A stretch of DNA of 64,000 nucleotides from NCBI GenBank assembly GCA_041398745.1, contig JAWKUB010000002.1, forward strand, positions 1,116,001 to 1,180,000, in the 5' to 3' direction. The notes below the pieces were generated by a model. It searched no databases and was not told the origin of the DNA. It was given only the letters and a program-made list of their open reading frames with translations. This document shows positions 1 through 10,185 of this stretch, piece after piece (position 1 is the first letter of the stretch; each line of letters opens with the position of its first letter). Both the position numbers and the translations under genes were made by a program. The DNA comes from JACKHO01 sp041398745. GTDB taxonomy: Bacteria > Planctomycetota > Planctomycetia > Planctomycetales > Planctomycetaceae.

Positions 1-2
1 AC

Positions 3-1352
3 GCAGTCGCCGCCGACAATCATGGATGGTGCATTTTGCCGAACGTTGCCGCTTTAAACGTAGTGGTGATTGAGGAAACAATACCGGCGGCGCGGAAACA
101 GTCGCATGAATATTTGCAAATGGCGTTGACGGGTGAATCATTTCCGGGCGTCACCGGGGGGCTTTCAAGCCAGAAGTACGGAGTTACTGTTGTCCAACTC
201 GACCAGGCAGCAACCACAACACTTTCACAATACGACTCGGTCATACTCAGTAATGTGGCAGAACTGTCACCCGAATTCTTAGAGCGGTTACAGCAGTTTG
301 TACAGAATGGAGGAGGTCTCATCATTTCCGTTGGTGATCAATGGATGGAATCCACATCCACGACACTTGCTCAAACGTTTGCCTTCGAGGTGGGGAATGA
401 TGTTATGAGTCTGGAAGACTCGTCTCCTCCATATTCATTCGAGATCGCAGACGAAAACCATCCGATGATGTCGGTGTTCGTGAATCATCCCGAGGCGGGG
501 CTGATTTCCACTCGTATCTACCGGTATCTGCAGGTGAACCCTGGAGCTGACTGGTCGCGTGCAGTGAATTTCTCCTCCGGTGATCCTGCAATTCTGACTC
601 GCGATATGGCACGCGGAAGGGTGATTCTTGTATCGACAGCCATGTCCGACAGCTGGGGGAGTTGGGTGCTGTGGCCGAGCTTTGTACCGGTGATTCGCGA
701 GAGCCTTTACTATGCAAATGAAGGTCGGTTCGTCCGTGAGAGTCTTGTCCTGGGGGAGGAATGGAGTCAGCCTATTCCAGAAACATTCATAGACGGAACC
801 GATTCCCCTGCGGTTGCTTCACCGCCAACCATCGGCCTGCCGGATCAGAGAACCTCTTTTGCCGAGCGATCAACAGACGGCACACGTTGGACGTTTGCCA
901 TTACTCTACAGCCTGGGGCGTATAACATTTCGCGTCAGGACACGCTCGAACGGTTTGCCGTGAATATTGACTCCGCTGAGAGCGATTTGAAACGAACAAC
1001 GCTCAAAGAACTGAAGCAGACCGTTCTCAAGGGAATTCCTGTCCAGGACCGCTTCGCCGACCATGCCGCAGTTTCAGAACGCAGTCTGGGAGAAAGCTCG
1101 TTCTCATGGTCAGAGTATTTGCTGCTGATGGCGATCGCAGCGTGTTTCATCGACCTGGCACTGAGTCATTCCCGAAAGCTCGCAACGGCACTTGCGATTT
1201 CACTCTTTGTTACCACTTCGTTATGGATGATGTGGCCGCTCGCAACTTTTCAAATCGTGAGTTCCTTTTTGTTACTCACGGCAGCCCAAGGAATACTGTT
1301 TCGACTGGGCACACGATTCTCCAGAAAACTGGAAACCGGACTGAAGCCCTGA
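3..1352 (+). CDS. BatA-like exported/membrane protein, C-terminal part (5' end outside window)
   Basis: The frame is open from base 3, so this is the 3' part of a longer gene; the first in-window start-like codon (TTG at 36) is probably internal. About residues 60-105 (SQYDSVILSNVAELSPEFL, then a GGGLIISVG stretch) look like a class I glutamine-amidotransferase-like fold, as found in planctomycete proteins with an N-terminal BatA domain and a VWA domain. The C-terminus has hydrophobic segments (around 1110-1300) ending in a basic tail, so it is membrane anchored. BatA-type proteins are linked to envelope stress or MoxR/Bat complexes, but a role for this one is inferred only. It converges with the MMPL gene, whose stop is 15 bases away. 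The BatA assignment depends on the missing N-terminus. Confidence 0.6.
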   Translation, partial: AVAADNHGWCILPNVAALNVVVIEETIPAARKQSHEYLQMALTGESFPGVTGGLSSQKYGVTVVQLDQAATTTLSQYDSVILSNVAELSPEFLERLQQFVQNGGGLIISVGDQWMESTSTTLAQTFAFEVGNDVMSLEDSSPPYSFEIADENHPMMSVFVNHPEAGLISTRIYRYLQVNPGADWSRAVNFSSGDPAILTRDMARGRVILVSTAMSDSWGSWVLWPSFVPVIRESLYYANEGRFVRESLVLGEEWSQPIPETFIDGTDSPAVASPPTIGLPDQRTSFAERSTDGTRWTFAITLQPGAYNISRQDTLERFAVNIDSAESDLKRTTLKELKQTVLKGIPVQDRFADHAAVSERSLGESSFSWSEYLLLMAIAACFIDLALSHSRKLATALAISLFVTTSLWMMWPLATFQIVSSFLLLTAAQGILFRLGTRFSRKLETGLKP

Positions 1353-1367
1353 CTTCAAGACTGGCCG

Positions 1368-4196
1368 TCACCCAACTTGTCGGTCGTGCTCCCGGACAAC
1401 CGGGATGGCAATGTGGGGAGTGGGAATAATGGGTGTGTCCATTTCCTTCTCTCGCTTGCGCGGTGGTTTCGGACCAAGGCGCGATTCAATGATTGCGCCG
1501 AGCGGCCCCACGAGCATCGCTGGCAGCAGAAGCAAGTCGCCCAGGAGTGCCGCACCAATGAGTGCTGCCATGAGCCAGCCGAAGCGGCTTATCAGCAGTA
1601 AATCGGCGGGCAGCAGCATGAGCAGACCAATTCCCACAGCGGCGCTCGTTTGCCACATGGCTGGTCCACAATGCTGCAGAGCAATCATGACGGCTTTTTC
1701 GCGTGACTGACCCGCTGCGAGTCCATCGCGGAACCAGGTCAATAGATGCAACGTGCCATCGACCGCGATTCCCAGAGCGACCGAGGCGGTAACCATAGTT
1801 CCGACGTCAATGTGCATACCGAACCATGAGACCAGTCCGAAAATCGAAATCACGGGCAGCATGTTGGGAATCATGCTGAGGGCCCCTGCAACAGGGTCCC
1901 AAAGCACCAACATCATGACCACGGCAATGGTGATAAAGGCCAGCGTGAAACTGAAAATGAGACTTTCCAGCACGGCCTGCTGCGTACGGTTGAACAGCGG
2001 TACAGCCCCAGTCACAACGTGGTTCGTCCCAGGATAGTAGCGCACAACATTTCGCACCGCCTGGTCAAGATCTTCGGTCAGCTTAACCTGCGTGTTGTCA
2101 CCAAGCGCCGAGGCCTGGGCTGTAATACGCCATAATTCCGCACCACTCTCGGCCCACTTGAAGTCGGCTTCACTGGAGACATCACCTGGCACTTCGACGA
2201 CGTAACTTGCCGCGCCTGGGACTTCACCATCTTTGACGCGTCGCTCGGTCTCGTTGGACCGCCGGTTAAAGAAGATTCGTTCGCGCGTACTCGCTTCGTC
2301 ATCAGGTGCGATGCGAACAGGCTGAAAGGAGGCCAAAGAAAGTGCCCCACGGATTTCTGGATTTGCCCGCACTTGCTCTTCCACGTCACGCAAGATTTCC
2401 ATCCGTTCCAGGAACCGGTATTTCGTCTGCGACTCCCGATCAAAACTGACAATAATTTCGATAGGCGTAATGCCGGTCAGCGAATCCTCAATGTTTTGAT
2501 AATCGCGTGCGAGCCGTGATTCCGGCTGGAAGTAACGCACAACTTTGGTTTCGGTCTGGAACCAAATTAATCCCACAATGCACAGTAAAGACGCCGTAAT
2601 GCAGGTGAACATAATCTTGCGAGAGTGCTCGCAGACGAAGGCGCCAAATCGGAGCCAGCCGCGCGGATTCACTTCGTCAGGTCGAACCCGTCGGAGCGGG
2701 AACAGTTGGAGTAGAGCCGGAAGTCCGTAGAGCACCATGATCACGGAAATGATTGATCCAATCGCTGCGTACAGACCAAACGCTCGTACAGGATGGAGTT
2801 CGCTGGTGCACAGAGAAATAAGTCCCAGAGACGTCGTCAGCGCCGCCATGAAACACGGGAAACGTGCCATTTCCGTCGCTTTTACAACGGCGGTTGACGG
2901 CTCTTTCCAGACGGCATACTTCCAGTAATTTGCAACGTGAATCGCTCCCGACAGCGCGAGCACCATGAGCAGTGTGGGCAGCACCACGAGAACCATATTC
3001 ATGGTTCCGCCAGTAAACGGAATGATGGAAAGCCCGAGCAAGGCCGCGTAATAGGAGACAAATACGACAAGCGCTCCCAGGCGGAAGCTCTTCAGCGAAA
3101 ACAGGGCGAAGATAATTCCCACCAGTCCCGAAATCCCGATAACCGAGCGTTTGTACCACTGGAAGGCCGTTGTGTCGGGATTCCATGCGGCACGCAAGAC
3201 ACCGTTATTCAGTTCCGTTTCTGCAACAACACTTCCCCCCATCCAAAGCGCATCTTCTGCAATGAATGCATGTCCGGCAGCTTCACGGATTGCTTCGATC
3301 GCACCCGCTTTGTCCGCAATGCCGGCACTGGAAAGCGTGATAATCATGCCGAGCGGAGAACCAGTTTCCTGGAAACACGCCTCGACCATCTGGCGACCAT
3401 CCGGGCTTTCCGACGTGGCAAATCCACGATACTCGATCAGGAGTTTGCCAACGGTGGCAACCTGCTGCGGATTGGCTGCCATCCCGGGCCAGCGAATTTG
3501 GAAGTCATGGGGCGTAATTTCAATGAAGGGTACTTCATCAGTCTCTTCAACGACCTCCTCTCCGCGTGAATTGACGAGACTGAAGTCTGCGTATTCATCG
3601 ACTGCTTCCTCAAACATGTGTTCGTTGGCAACCTCTGGCTGCCAAATGCGGGCGGGGTCGCGAAACTCGACATCGAGCCCGGAATTGGACTCAATGTGCC
3701 GCTCCAGATCGCGGAGCGTACGCTCCTTGTCTTCGCGTCCATTTTCGCTGAGACGTACCTTGAGCCAGCCTTCGCCTAGCAGATTTCCATTCAAGCGACG
3801 GACGGCCTCATCTTGTTCAATGCCGAGATCCAGCATTTGACGCAGCAGCGTCTCGCCATGCACGACCGATTCCACATACGGCAGGCCACCGCGACGGACA
3901 CCGTCTTCCCCAACTTTGCCCTGCAATCGCCCAACAAAAAGTGGAATGCGAGGGTCGCCAACCGCGCTGCCGTCCCAGGTCAGTACGATTTGTTCCTCTT
4001 CCGGGAACTGGTCGCGGCACCAACGATAAATCTTGGCTTCTTTGTCGCTGTCCGGTAGCCAACTGTCCACGTCATTCTGCAGCTTCAACCCACGAAGGGC
4101 AGAAATGGACAATGGCGCCAAGAACACCAGCAGGACCATCACCCACATTGCCAAGCCATGGCCCCATGGATCGCGCTGGGAAAAGAAGTTTTTCAT
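1368..4196 (-). CDS. MMPL/RND-family transporter (942 aa)
   Basis: A large inner-membrane transporter of the RND superfamily, MMPL/HAE3 type. The layout is the duplicated one: a first membrane helix near residues 14-34, a roughly 300-residue extracytoplasmic loop, a block of five helices (about 350-500), a helix after VNPRGWLRFGAF, a second large loop, and a second block of five helices near the C-terminus. The second block carries FGMHIDVGTMVTASVALGIA, the region with polar and acidic residues that relays protons in this family. Members export lipids, hopanoids or hydrophobic compounds; the substrate here is unknown. It is the last gene of a leftward block, 198 bases after a POTRA-like exported protein. 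The start at 4196 gives a normal N-terminus (MKNFFSQRDPWG), but I see no clear ribosome binding site. Confidence 0.85.
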   Translation of the reverse strand: MKNFFSQRDPWGHGLAMWVMVLLVFLAPLSISALRGLKLQNDVDSWLPDSDKEAKIYRWCRDQFPEEEQIVLTWDGSAVGDPRIPLFVGRLQGKVGEDGVRRGGLPYVESVVHGETLLRQMLDLGIEQDEAVRRLNGNLLGEGWLKVRLSENGREDKERTLRDLERHIESNSGLDVEFRDPARIWQPEVANEHMFEEAVDEYADFSLVNSRGEEVVEETDEVPFIEITPHDFQIRWPGMAANPQQVATVGKLLIEYRGFATSESPDGRQMVEACFQETGSPLGMIITLSSAGIADKAGAIEAIREAAGHAFIAEDALWMGGSVVAETELNNGVLRAAWNPDTTAFQWYKRSVIGISGLVGIIFALFSLKSFRLGALVVFVSYYAALLGLSIIPFTGGTMNMVLVVLPTLLMVLALSGAIHVANYWKYAVWKEPSTAVVKATEMARFPCFMAALTTSLGLISLCTSELHPVRAFGLYAAIGSIISVIMVLYGLPALLQLFPLRRVRPDEVNPRGWLRFGAFVCEHSRKIMFTCITASLLCIVGLIWFQTETKVVRYFQPESRLARDYQNIEDSLTGITPIEIIVSFDRESQTKYRFLERMEILRDVEEQVRANPEIRGALSLASFQPVRIAPDDEASTRERIFFNRRSNETERRVKDGEVPGAASYVVEVPGDVSSEADFKWAESGAELWRITAQASALGDNTQVKLTEDLDQAVRNVVRYYPGTNHVVTGAVPLFNRTQQAVLESLIFSFTLAFITIAVVMMLVLWDPVAGALSMIPNMLPVISIFGLVSWFGMHIDVGTMVTASVALGIAVDGTLHLLTWFRDGLAAGQSREKAVMIALQHCGPAMWQTSAAVGIGLLMLLPADLLLISRFGWLMAALIGAALLGDLLLLPAMLVGPLGAIIESRLGPKPPRKREKEMDTPIIPTPHIAIPVVREHDRQVG

Positions 4197-4394
4197 CGGC
4201 GAAGGGTGGCAAATGGTGTAGGGTGACCTGCGACACGTAAGATCGCATTATCAGAAATCGTCCCCTGACCCACTCCGACTTGTCGCCGGTCGTGGAAGTC
4301 GCGGCGGTTCGAAGCATCGATCATCGCATTTGTATCGATGAGTCAAACTGGGAGAACTTTAACTTCCATTGCCCACGAAGAATCGTGTGGCGAA

Positions 4395-6845
4395 TCAGCC
4401 TCCTGCCTGCCTGATCGGTGGAGCATGATGATACAAACGGTTCTGTACATGCTCCCGGACGAATTCAACCCACACGTGCTGAGCGAACAGCAGAACGACC
4501 TCGTTGTCGCTTTGGTTGCGGTCCAGGCAGGCTACTTCCAAGGCCTGTCGTGAAGATTCTTGGGGAAAAACCTCAAGGAGTAGCGCTCGTTCGTCCGCGG
4601 GCAGAGTGCGAACTTCGTGAATCAGTTCAGTCAGAAAACGACCACACCTGGTGTCGGGGCCGAAGAGTGCTTCGAGTTCCATCGCGAGTGTCGGCGAATC
4701 GAGTTGACGCAATGCCCGCTCGGCGGCGACGCGAGAAGCTTGCGGATTGAGGAACGCAAAGACTTCCGAAGCGTACAACTGCAGCAGCGGGCCAGATTGT
4801 TCGTGACGTAAGAGTGAATCAATTTCTCGGTGGGAACGGGCATCTTGCGTCGCCAGCAACAGCGATAATTCGCGCCCGAACGACCACAGCAGTGAATTGC
4901 GTGCAAAAACGGCGTTGTTCCCCGTCGACAACATAGCGGCCACGCCAAACATCTGCGAATTCCCCGGTCCCACCGAAGGAGGAATGTGGAATTTTACCGG
5001 CCGCTCGTCTTTCTGTTTCCGCTCGACACGCTGTGCAATATGTACCAACAGCCGACTCCAACGCTGCACGCGTTCCATTTGCGGGCTGGAAGACAAATGC
5101 AGCGGGCCTGTCTGCAGTTCGCCAACGGCAAAGTCGAGCAGTTCCGCCAGTCCGGCGTTTTCTTGGACTTCCCAATCGCCGGAGTGCAACGATTCCAGTT
5201 CCCGCTGAATGAGTTGTTTGCCGAAAACGTACTGAATGCTACCCGACCGACCGTCTCCTTCCGCAACACCGCCGCCCGAGAGCCACCGTCCGGTTTCAAT
5301 ATCGTACTCATTCGTAATGCCGCCAGACTGATGCACAACAAGGCGATCACCGACGAATTCGTGCGAATGCAGTGGGTCGGAAACGGAATTCAACATAAAG
5401 GCTGGATCGACGCCTAAACCGGCAACAGCACTCACATGCTCACTCTTGCTGGTACCAACTCCGAAACCAAACGTCAGACCATAGCGCCGTCCACCTGAGG
5501 GATCCTCGGGCGCTATGAAGTTGAGGTTTAGCCGCGACTGAAGCTCACTGTCCGGACGCAGACGAATTGACTGGCGACCGTGGATTGAGTCGAACTGAAC
5601 TTCTCCGTCAACAAGCGAAATCAAGTATCCGGCGTGGTCGGAGTCTTCTTTCTTTCCGACTTCAGCCCGGATAACAGTGTTCCCTGCGGGAGAGACAATG
5701 AGCTTCATATCGACCGGAGTCTCTTGAAATCGTTCGACCGTCGAATCATTCGGCAGAATTTGCTTTAGGAACCCCTTGAATTCCTCGGCGTGAATATGAA
5801 CCAGAAATTCCTCATCACCTTTGTTCCACCTATTCAACCATTCAGCTGATCTGAGCATGGTTTGGGAAACGTCCCCCAGCTCGTCGCACAGGGGTGAAAC
5901 GAAAATGTTCTCAACCAGTTTGAGTTTCAGTTGTACGGATGGACTGTTCGCAACAACTCGTGAGGCCTCGAAGTCCCACTTCACGAATCGACCAGACGCA
6001 CGGAGCTTTTCTTCGATTGCCAATTGCGTCTTCGGCATCCAGCGTGCGCCTGGAGCAATGTCGATGAGGGCGCGAACGTCCGCTTCGCTATTAATTTCCA
6101 GACCGCTGATGACGACTTCGCTGATGGATTGCAGGTCGTTATTTTCGCTGACCGTGACATGCAAGTCGACAACGTGCTGGTCGTCATCCCGCACCAGATT
6201 AATCACAAACACCGGCGCAACGAGTCCGGCTTCCTCCAGTGCCGATGTGACATTGGGCTCGAACCGTTTTGCTTGATCTGGACCAAAGTAGCAAGTCTTG
6301 CCCGTAGTCCACCTGGCTTGATTCTGGTCCTTCGTCGGCGTAGCAACTTCAATGTTCACTCCCGCGGGTGGTTTGACTTGTACAGGTGCTGGCGTTCCAG
6401 GACGCAACGCTTTCTTCACCATTTGGACGATATCCCCATCGACACCCTCGACAATGATCTCACCGCATTTGAACTGGCTCCCTTCTTCAATGCTGGTCAC
6501 AAGCACGTTTCGGTCAGCGTCATGACGTGTCGATACGACAGCATCAGGAAATCCAGACGCGGCGTAGCCTCTTAGCAGTTCATTGTCGATTGTCGTCAGC
6601 AGCGCCGAGAGTTGCATGGAGGGCCGAGAGACTTGCGTCACGGCCAGACTTCCGTCCAGCGCATGTCGAATCGCTGCGGGCGCGACAGTCAACTCTCCTT
6701 CAACTTCCAGCTTCTGCATGTCGCCCAATTCGCCGACGGGAGGTGGGAAGTAGAAAGGACTTGGTGAATCACCGGCATAGCCGTTGCTGCAATTCCAGAC
6801 AGTAAACGCGACGGTAGCCGCAATGAGCAATGAAAGAGTTCGCAT
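4395..6845 (-). CDS. Exported protein with two POTRA-like domains (816 aa)
   Basis: The N-terminus (MRTLSLLIAATVAFTVWNC) is a signal peptide. Residues about 40-135 fit a POTRA pattern: an opening strand (MQKLEVEGELTV), helices, LLRGYAASGFPDA, a strand pair, EEGSQFKCGEI and a closing strand IIVEGVDG. A second POTRA-like unit begins near ISEVVISGLEI and ends near LKLKLVEN. POTRA domains in BamA/TamA-type proteins receive outer-membrane proteins in the periplasm. I see no C-terminal beta-barrel; the last 450 residues look globular and partly helical, so this is not a normal Omp85 protein. It lies 25 bases after a large exported mosaic protein and upstream of an MMPL transporter, so an envelope role is likely. 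The POTRA call is by eye. Confidence 0.6.
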   Translation of the reverse strand: MRTLSLLIAATVAFTVWNCSNGYAGDSPSPFYFPPPVGELGDMQKLEVEGELTVAPAAIRHALDGSLAVTQVSRPSMQLSALLTTIDNELLRGYAASGFPDAVVSTRHDADRNVLVTSIEEGSQFKCGEIIVEGVDGDIVQMVKKALRPGTPAPVQVKPPAGVNIEVATPTKDQNQARWTTGKTCYFGPDQAKRFEPNVTSALEEAGLVAPVFVINLVRDDDQHVVDLHVTVSENNDLQSISEVVISGLEINSEADVRALIDIAPGARWMPKTQLAIEEKLRASGRFVKWDFEASRVVANSPSVQLKLKLVENIFVSPLCDELGDVSQTMLRSAEWLNRWNKGDEEFLVHIHAEEFKGFLKQILPNDSTVERFQETPVDMKLIVSPAGNTVIRAEVGKKEDSDHAGYLISLVDGEVQFDSIHGRQSIRLRPDSELQSRLNLNFIAPEDPSGGRRYGLTFGFGVGTSKSEHVSAVAGLGVDPAFMLNSVSDPLHSHEFVGDRLVVHQSGGITNEYDIETGRWLSGGGVAEGDGRSGSIQYVFGKQLIQRELESLHSGDWEVQENAGLAELLDFAVGELQTGPLHLSSSPQMERVQRWSRLLVHIAQRVERKQKDERPVKFHIPPSVGPGNSQMFGVAAMLSTGNNAVFARNSLLWSFGRELSLLLATQDARSHREIDSLLRHEQSGPLLQLYASEVFAFLNPQASRVAAERALRQLDSPTLAMELEALFGPDTRCGRFLTELIHEVRTLPADERALLLEVFPQESSRQALEVACLDRNQSDNEVVLLFAQHVWVEFVREHVQNRLYHHAPPIRQAGG

Positions 6846-6870
6846 TGTCTTCTCGCAGTAATTCCGTTGA

Positions 6871-9800
6871 TTAACGCCCGAACGTCATCAGACCGAACCG
6901 TGCGGGTTGGGGAATCGCACCGCCGGAACTGGTCCAACTATGCACTCCCAGGCCCGGCATAACTCGTGTCACGCCAAGTCCCCAGGTCGCGCCGACTTGT
7001 GCTCCTGGCGGAATGAGTTCCTCGAAAGGAATGGCTGCTTCGATTCGCCAAGTGAGTTCATCGGCCTCGGCAGCGACAAACCAGCTTGGATTGAATTTGG
7101 TGTCGCGCCAGCAGGCTTCACGCGTCCAGCCGCGCTGATCGACAGTGAAGTCGTACGTCGTGGCATAGTCGCGATCGACATCGAAGGAAATCAGCAGGTA
7201 ATCGTTTTGGCCCGCATCAGCATCGCGAGGTCGTCCCGGAAGTTGCAGCGGAGCTGCAGGTAGCTGTGGCTCACGGGGAATGCTCGCGGCGAGATAGAGG
7301 TACTCCGCATCGTAGCAGAGCATGACCAGTGGCCGCGGTTTGCCGGACTCCTCGGGCCCGCGCGTATCAAGTCCGCCCACGAATTCCTCATTGTCGTTCA
7401 GCGGTTCATCAGTGAGCGTAATTTCTGCACTGCGCTGCCAGCAGTCATCGCTCAGTACTCCATCGAGTACGGGCGGACGCAGGGCCTGCACACACTGAAT
7501 GACCGGCTTCGGAGAAATGGCACCCGGACGCAGTAGATAGGCTTCCCCCCGGGCCGCGATGGTCCAGGCGTCGCTGTTCAGTCCCTGCAGAAAACGATTA
7601 TTGATGGTATCGGCCTCGCGGTGTTTCTGCCGACGCCGATTCAGTGACGCTGCGATAAACTGAAAGTCGGGTGATTCGTACAACGCAGGATGCTGGACGG
7701 CAATGCGGTCGGTCATGGCATTCGCTGCTTCGAGCCAGCGCTTCATTTTCATGACGCGTTGATCAGCAGAGACGCCACCAAGCTCCGAATTGGTTGCGGA
7801 GAGTACCGAGTTCACATCACCCGATGTCGGCGTAATTTGCAGTATCTCGGTGGGGTTGAGTTCCTGAAGATATTGTTGCACCCGCATCTGCCGAGCGGTG
7901 TTCGAGGGACTCTCAGCGGAAATGGCGAGTGCCTGCTCGATTTCTCCAGAGACCTGTTCGCGCGTCTTCTGAATGGTACGGGTATTCGTTCCAGTCATGG
8001 CTCGCAGTCGCTGCCAGTTCAACTCGGTACTTGTCCAGTATTTCACGAGCCAGAGCATGGCCTCTGTGGCGGCGGGCTCGTTGGGATAGCGGTCCACCAG
8101 GTTGGCATAAGTTTCTTCCGCCAGCGCCCATTCCCCGTTTTCGCGGTATGTTTCCGCCAGCGAACTAAGTTGTGTTGCGGCTTCGGCAGGAGGGAGTGGC
8201 CCAATGAGTTGATCCATTTGTGCAAGCAAAGCGCCACCCTGCTGGGTCTGCGTAATAGCTTGTTCCGCCAGTGCGGTCACCATGCGACGATGCTTGGCCT
8301 GCGCCAGCAGTTTGTCGATGTCGACATCGCGCAAGGGAGGAACTGGTCGGCGTGCGTCGGACGCGGGCGCAATGGACACATCTCCCCAGAAGCTGTTCTT
8401 CGCTGCGGCCGATGACAAGGACGTCGCGTGCACAACAAACTCATGCCGCAGTTCTGGAGCATCAAAGGGGATGTCTCCACAAGCTGCTGCCAGTCGCGAT
8501 GACTGTCCCAATGTTGTTTGCTGGCGAGGAAGCACATCGAAGGGATCGAGGTGAAAGTTGCCAACGCTTCCTGCCGAACGTCGCTCGATAATCTTATCCA
8601 CCTGCCAGGCGGACAACTCGCAGAACTGTGAGTGGGCGGTAAACGCCTGGGGACTTCCAGCCTGTTCGACGGCGGCTTCGACCGCTTGCTTCAGAAACAT
8701 GGCTGCGGCATCGTCCGGGAGTGGTTCATCAATAACAATGACCGAAGGCCGCCAAATTCTGAGCTGAGCGACCAGTTCGGAAATCACAACCTCGGCAAAG
8801 CGTCGATCAGTCAGCAGCGACCAGTCTTCGTGCAGTCGTTTTCGGTCACGGGCAATTCCCGGTACGGCCAGTGGCAATCTCCAACCAACCGAAGCTTCGC
8901 AACCTCCTGCTGCAAGAACACACGCATTGAGTTCCAAGTCATGTTGTTTCACGGCATGTGCGTCGGGACCGATGTCCTCGCGGCTGAATATTGAAACACC
9001 ACAACGGTAGCCCTCTTCAGAGGCATACTTGCTCAGCATGGGGAGTGAGACCCGTTGAGGATGTGCATGGAGCGACAACAGGGCGAGTCGACGCTTCTCA
9101 CCGCGCACTTCCTGCCAGTGCGCGCCACCATCGGTCGTAGTCACAATCCTGCCGAGACTGCCGACGGCGCACCCCTGCATTTCATTGACGAAGTGAATGG
9201 AATGAAGCGGTGCTGTGGAACCTGTGTATTGTCTTTGCCAACTGGCCCCGTTGTCGGGCGAATGCCAAATAACCGATCCAGGTGAGCCCCCAACCCACAC
9301 ATGACTGCCGAACTGTGCCAGGGCAGAAAAGTTGGCGAAGTCATCCAGTTCACGTGGCAAAGGAGTATCAGCGGGGCCCCACGAAACACCACCGTTTGTC
9401 GAGGTCATGAGCAGGGCGCCGTCACCGGCGAACCAGCAGCGACCATCGTGACTGGCAGTGACGGCATGAATGTTGGCCAGGCCAGAAGCCGGGAGAGCGG
9501 CGGGAAGTAACTGCCCACGTGCCACAACCTGATGCTCACCCAAATCACCAACGACAATTCCGTTTTCGGGGTCAATGAACGCTCCCGCACGCCAACGGCC
9601 GGCAGTCTTGGCACTGACCGGGGTCCACGTGCGGCCCCCGTTTTCCGTGACAAATACCCCACTCGGAAAGCGGGCATTCGCTTCACCAATGGCCACACCG
9701 TTGTCCAAATCGAAGAAACGGACGTCATGCAGCCAGGGGAGCGGACTCGAGTCGAGTTGTGTCCAGGTCTGGCCACCATTAGCGGTGTGATAAATGACTC

Positions 9801-10140
9801 CGACGGGTGCCTTTTCGTAGGGACGAACCACGCCTCCCGCGATCCAGCCGACACGATTGGTCAACAGCGAGACAGCTTGCCAACTGACATTTCCCAGGTC
9901 CTCGCCGACATACAGCGGTGACCAGGTCATTCCCGCGTCGATTGATTTCCAGACAGTGCCGCGATCACCCACTGCCAGACCGGTACTCGCTACGAACTGG
10001 ACGTCATGCAGCGTGGCATCATCCTGCAATGCCGTTGGAACATACTCAGGTGGAATGTCAGCTGCGCACGTGAATGTCGCCAGAAGGACAAACGCGAGCA
10101 AGCACAACGGGCGGAGCATGGAAGTCAGCGAGGTGAACAT
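6871..10140 (-). CDS. Mosaic exported protein: YCF48/BNR repeats, degenerate PIG-L-like part, TPR-like part, CBM9-like C-terminus
   Basis: A 1089-residue secreted protein with a signal peptide (MLRPLCLLAFVLLATF). Residues about 30-340 hold repeated VGDRGTVWKSIDAGMTW-type motifs, the YCF48/sialidase-like propeller seen in HCF136 relatives. About 345-520 resemble a PIG-L GlcNAc deacetylase (LALLSLHAHPQR, then a Rossmann-like series), but the metal-binding HPDD signature reads HPQR, so this part is probably inactive. A helical tetratricopeptide-like section follows. The last 210 residues (PPVLDGVLSDDCW to the end) match the CBM9/DOMON-like sugar-binding fold. The start at 10140 has AGGAG eight bases upstream. 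It is 45 bases after wecB in the same direction, which suggests surface glycan handling. Domain calls are by eye. Confidence 0.75.
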   Translation of the reverse strand: MFTSLTSMLRPLCLLAFVLLATFTCAADIPPEYVPTALQDDATLHDVQFVASTGLAVGDRGTVWKSIDAGMTWSPLYVGEDLGNVSWQAVSLLTNRVGWIAGGVVRPYEKAPVGVIYHTANGGQTWTQLDSSPLPWLHDVRFFDLDNGVAIGEANARFPSGVFVTENGGRTWTPVSAKTAGRWRAGAFIDPENGIVVGDLGEHQVVARGQLLPAALPASGLANIHAVTASHDGRCWFAGDGALLMTSTNGGVSWGPADTPLPRELDDFANFSALAQFGSHVWVGGSPGSVIWHSPDNGASWQRQYTGSTAPLHSIHFVNEMQGCAVGSLGRIVTTTDGGAHWQEVRGEKRRLALLSLHAHPQRVSLPMLSKYASEEGYRCGVSIFSREDIGPDAHAVKQHDLELNACVLAAGGCEASVGWRLPLAVPGIARDRKRLHEDWSLLTDRRFAEVVISELVAQLRIWRPSVIVIDEPLPDDAAAMFLKQAVEAAVEQAGSPQAFTAHSQFCELSAWQVDKIIERRSAGSVGNFHLDPFDVLPRQQTTLGQSSRLAAACGDIPFDAPELRHEFVVHATSLSSAAAKNSFWGDVSIAPASDARRPVPPLRDVDIDKLLAQAKHRRMVTALAEQAITQTQQGGALLAQMDQLIGPLPPAEAATQLSSLAETYRENGEWALAEETYANLVDRYPNEPAATEAMLWLVKYWTSTELNWQRLRAMTGTNTRTIQKTREQVSGEIEQALAISAESPSNTARQMRVQQYLQELNPTEILQITPTSGDVNSVLSATNSELGGVSADQRVMKMKRWLEAANAMTDRIAVQHPALYESPDFQFIAASLNRRRQKHREADTINNRFLQGLNSDAWTIAARGEAYLLRPGAISPKPVIQCVQALRPPVLDGVLSDDCWQRSAEITLTDEPLNDNEEFVGGLDTRGPEESGKPRPLVMLCYDAEYLYLAASIPREPQLPAAPLQLPGRPRDADAGQNDYLLISFDVDRDYATTYDFTVDQRGWTREACWRDTKFNPSWFVAAEADELTWRIEAAIPFEELIPPGAQVGATWGLGVTRVMPGLGVHSWTSSGGAIPQPARFGLMTFGR

Positions 10141-10185
10141 GGTTCCATCTCCTGAATTGTCGAATGAATTCGTGTGAGTTCGATG

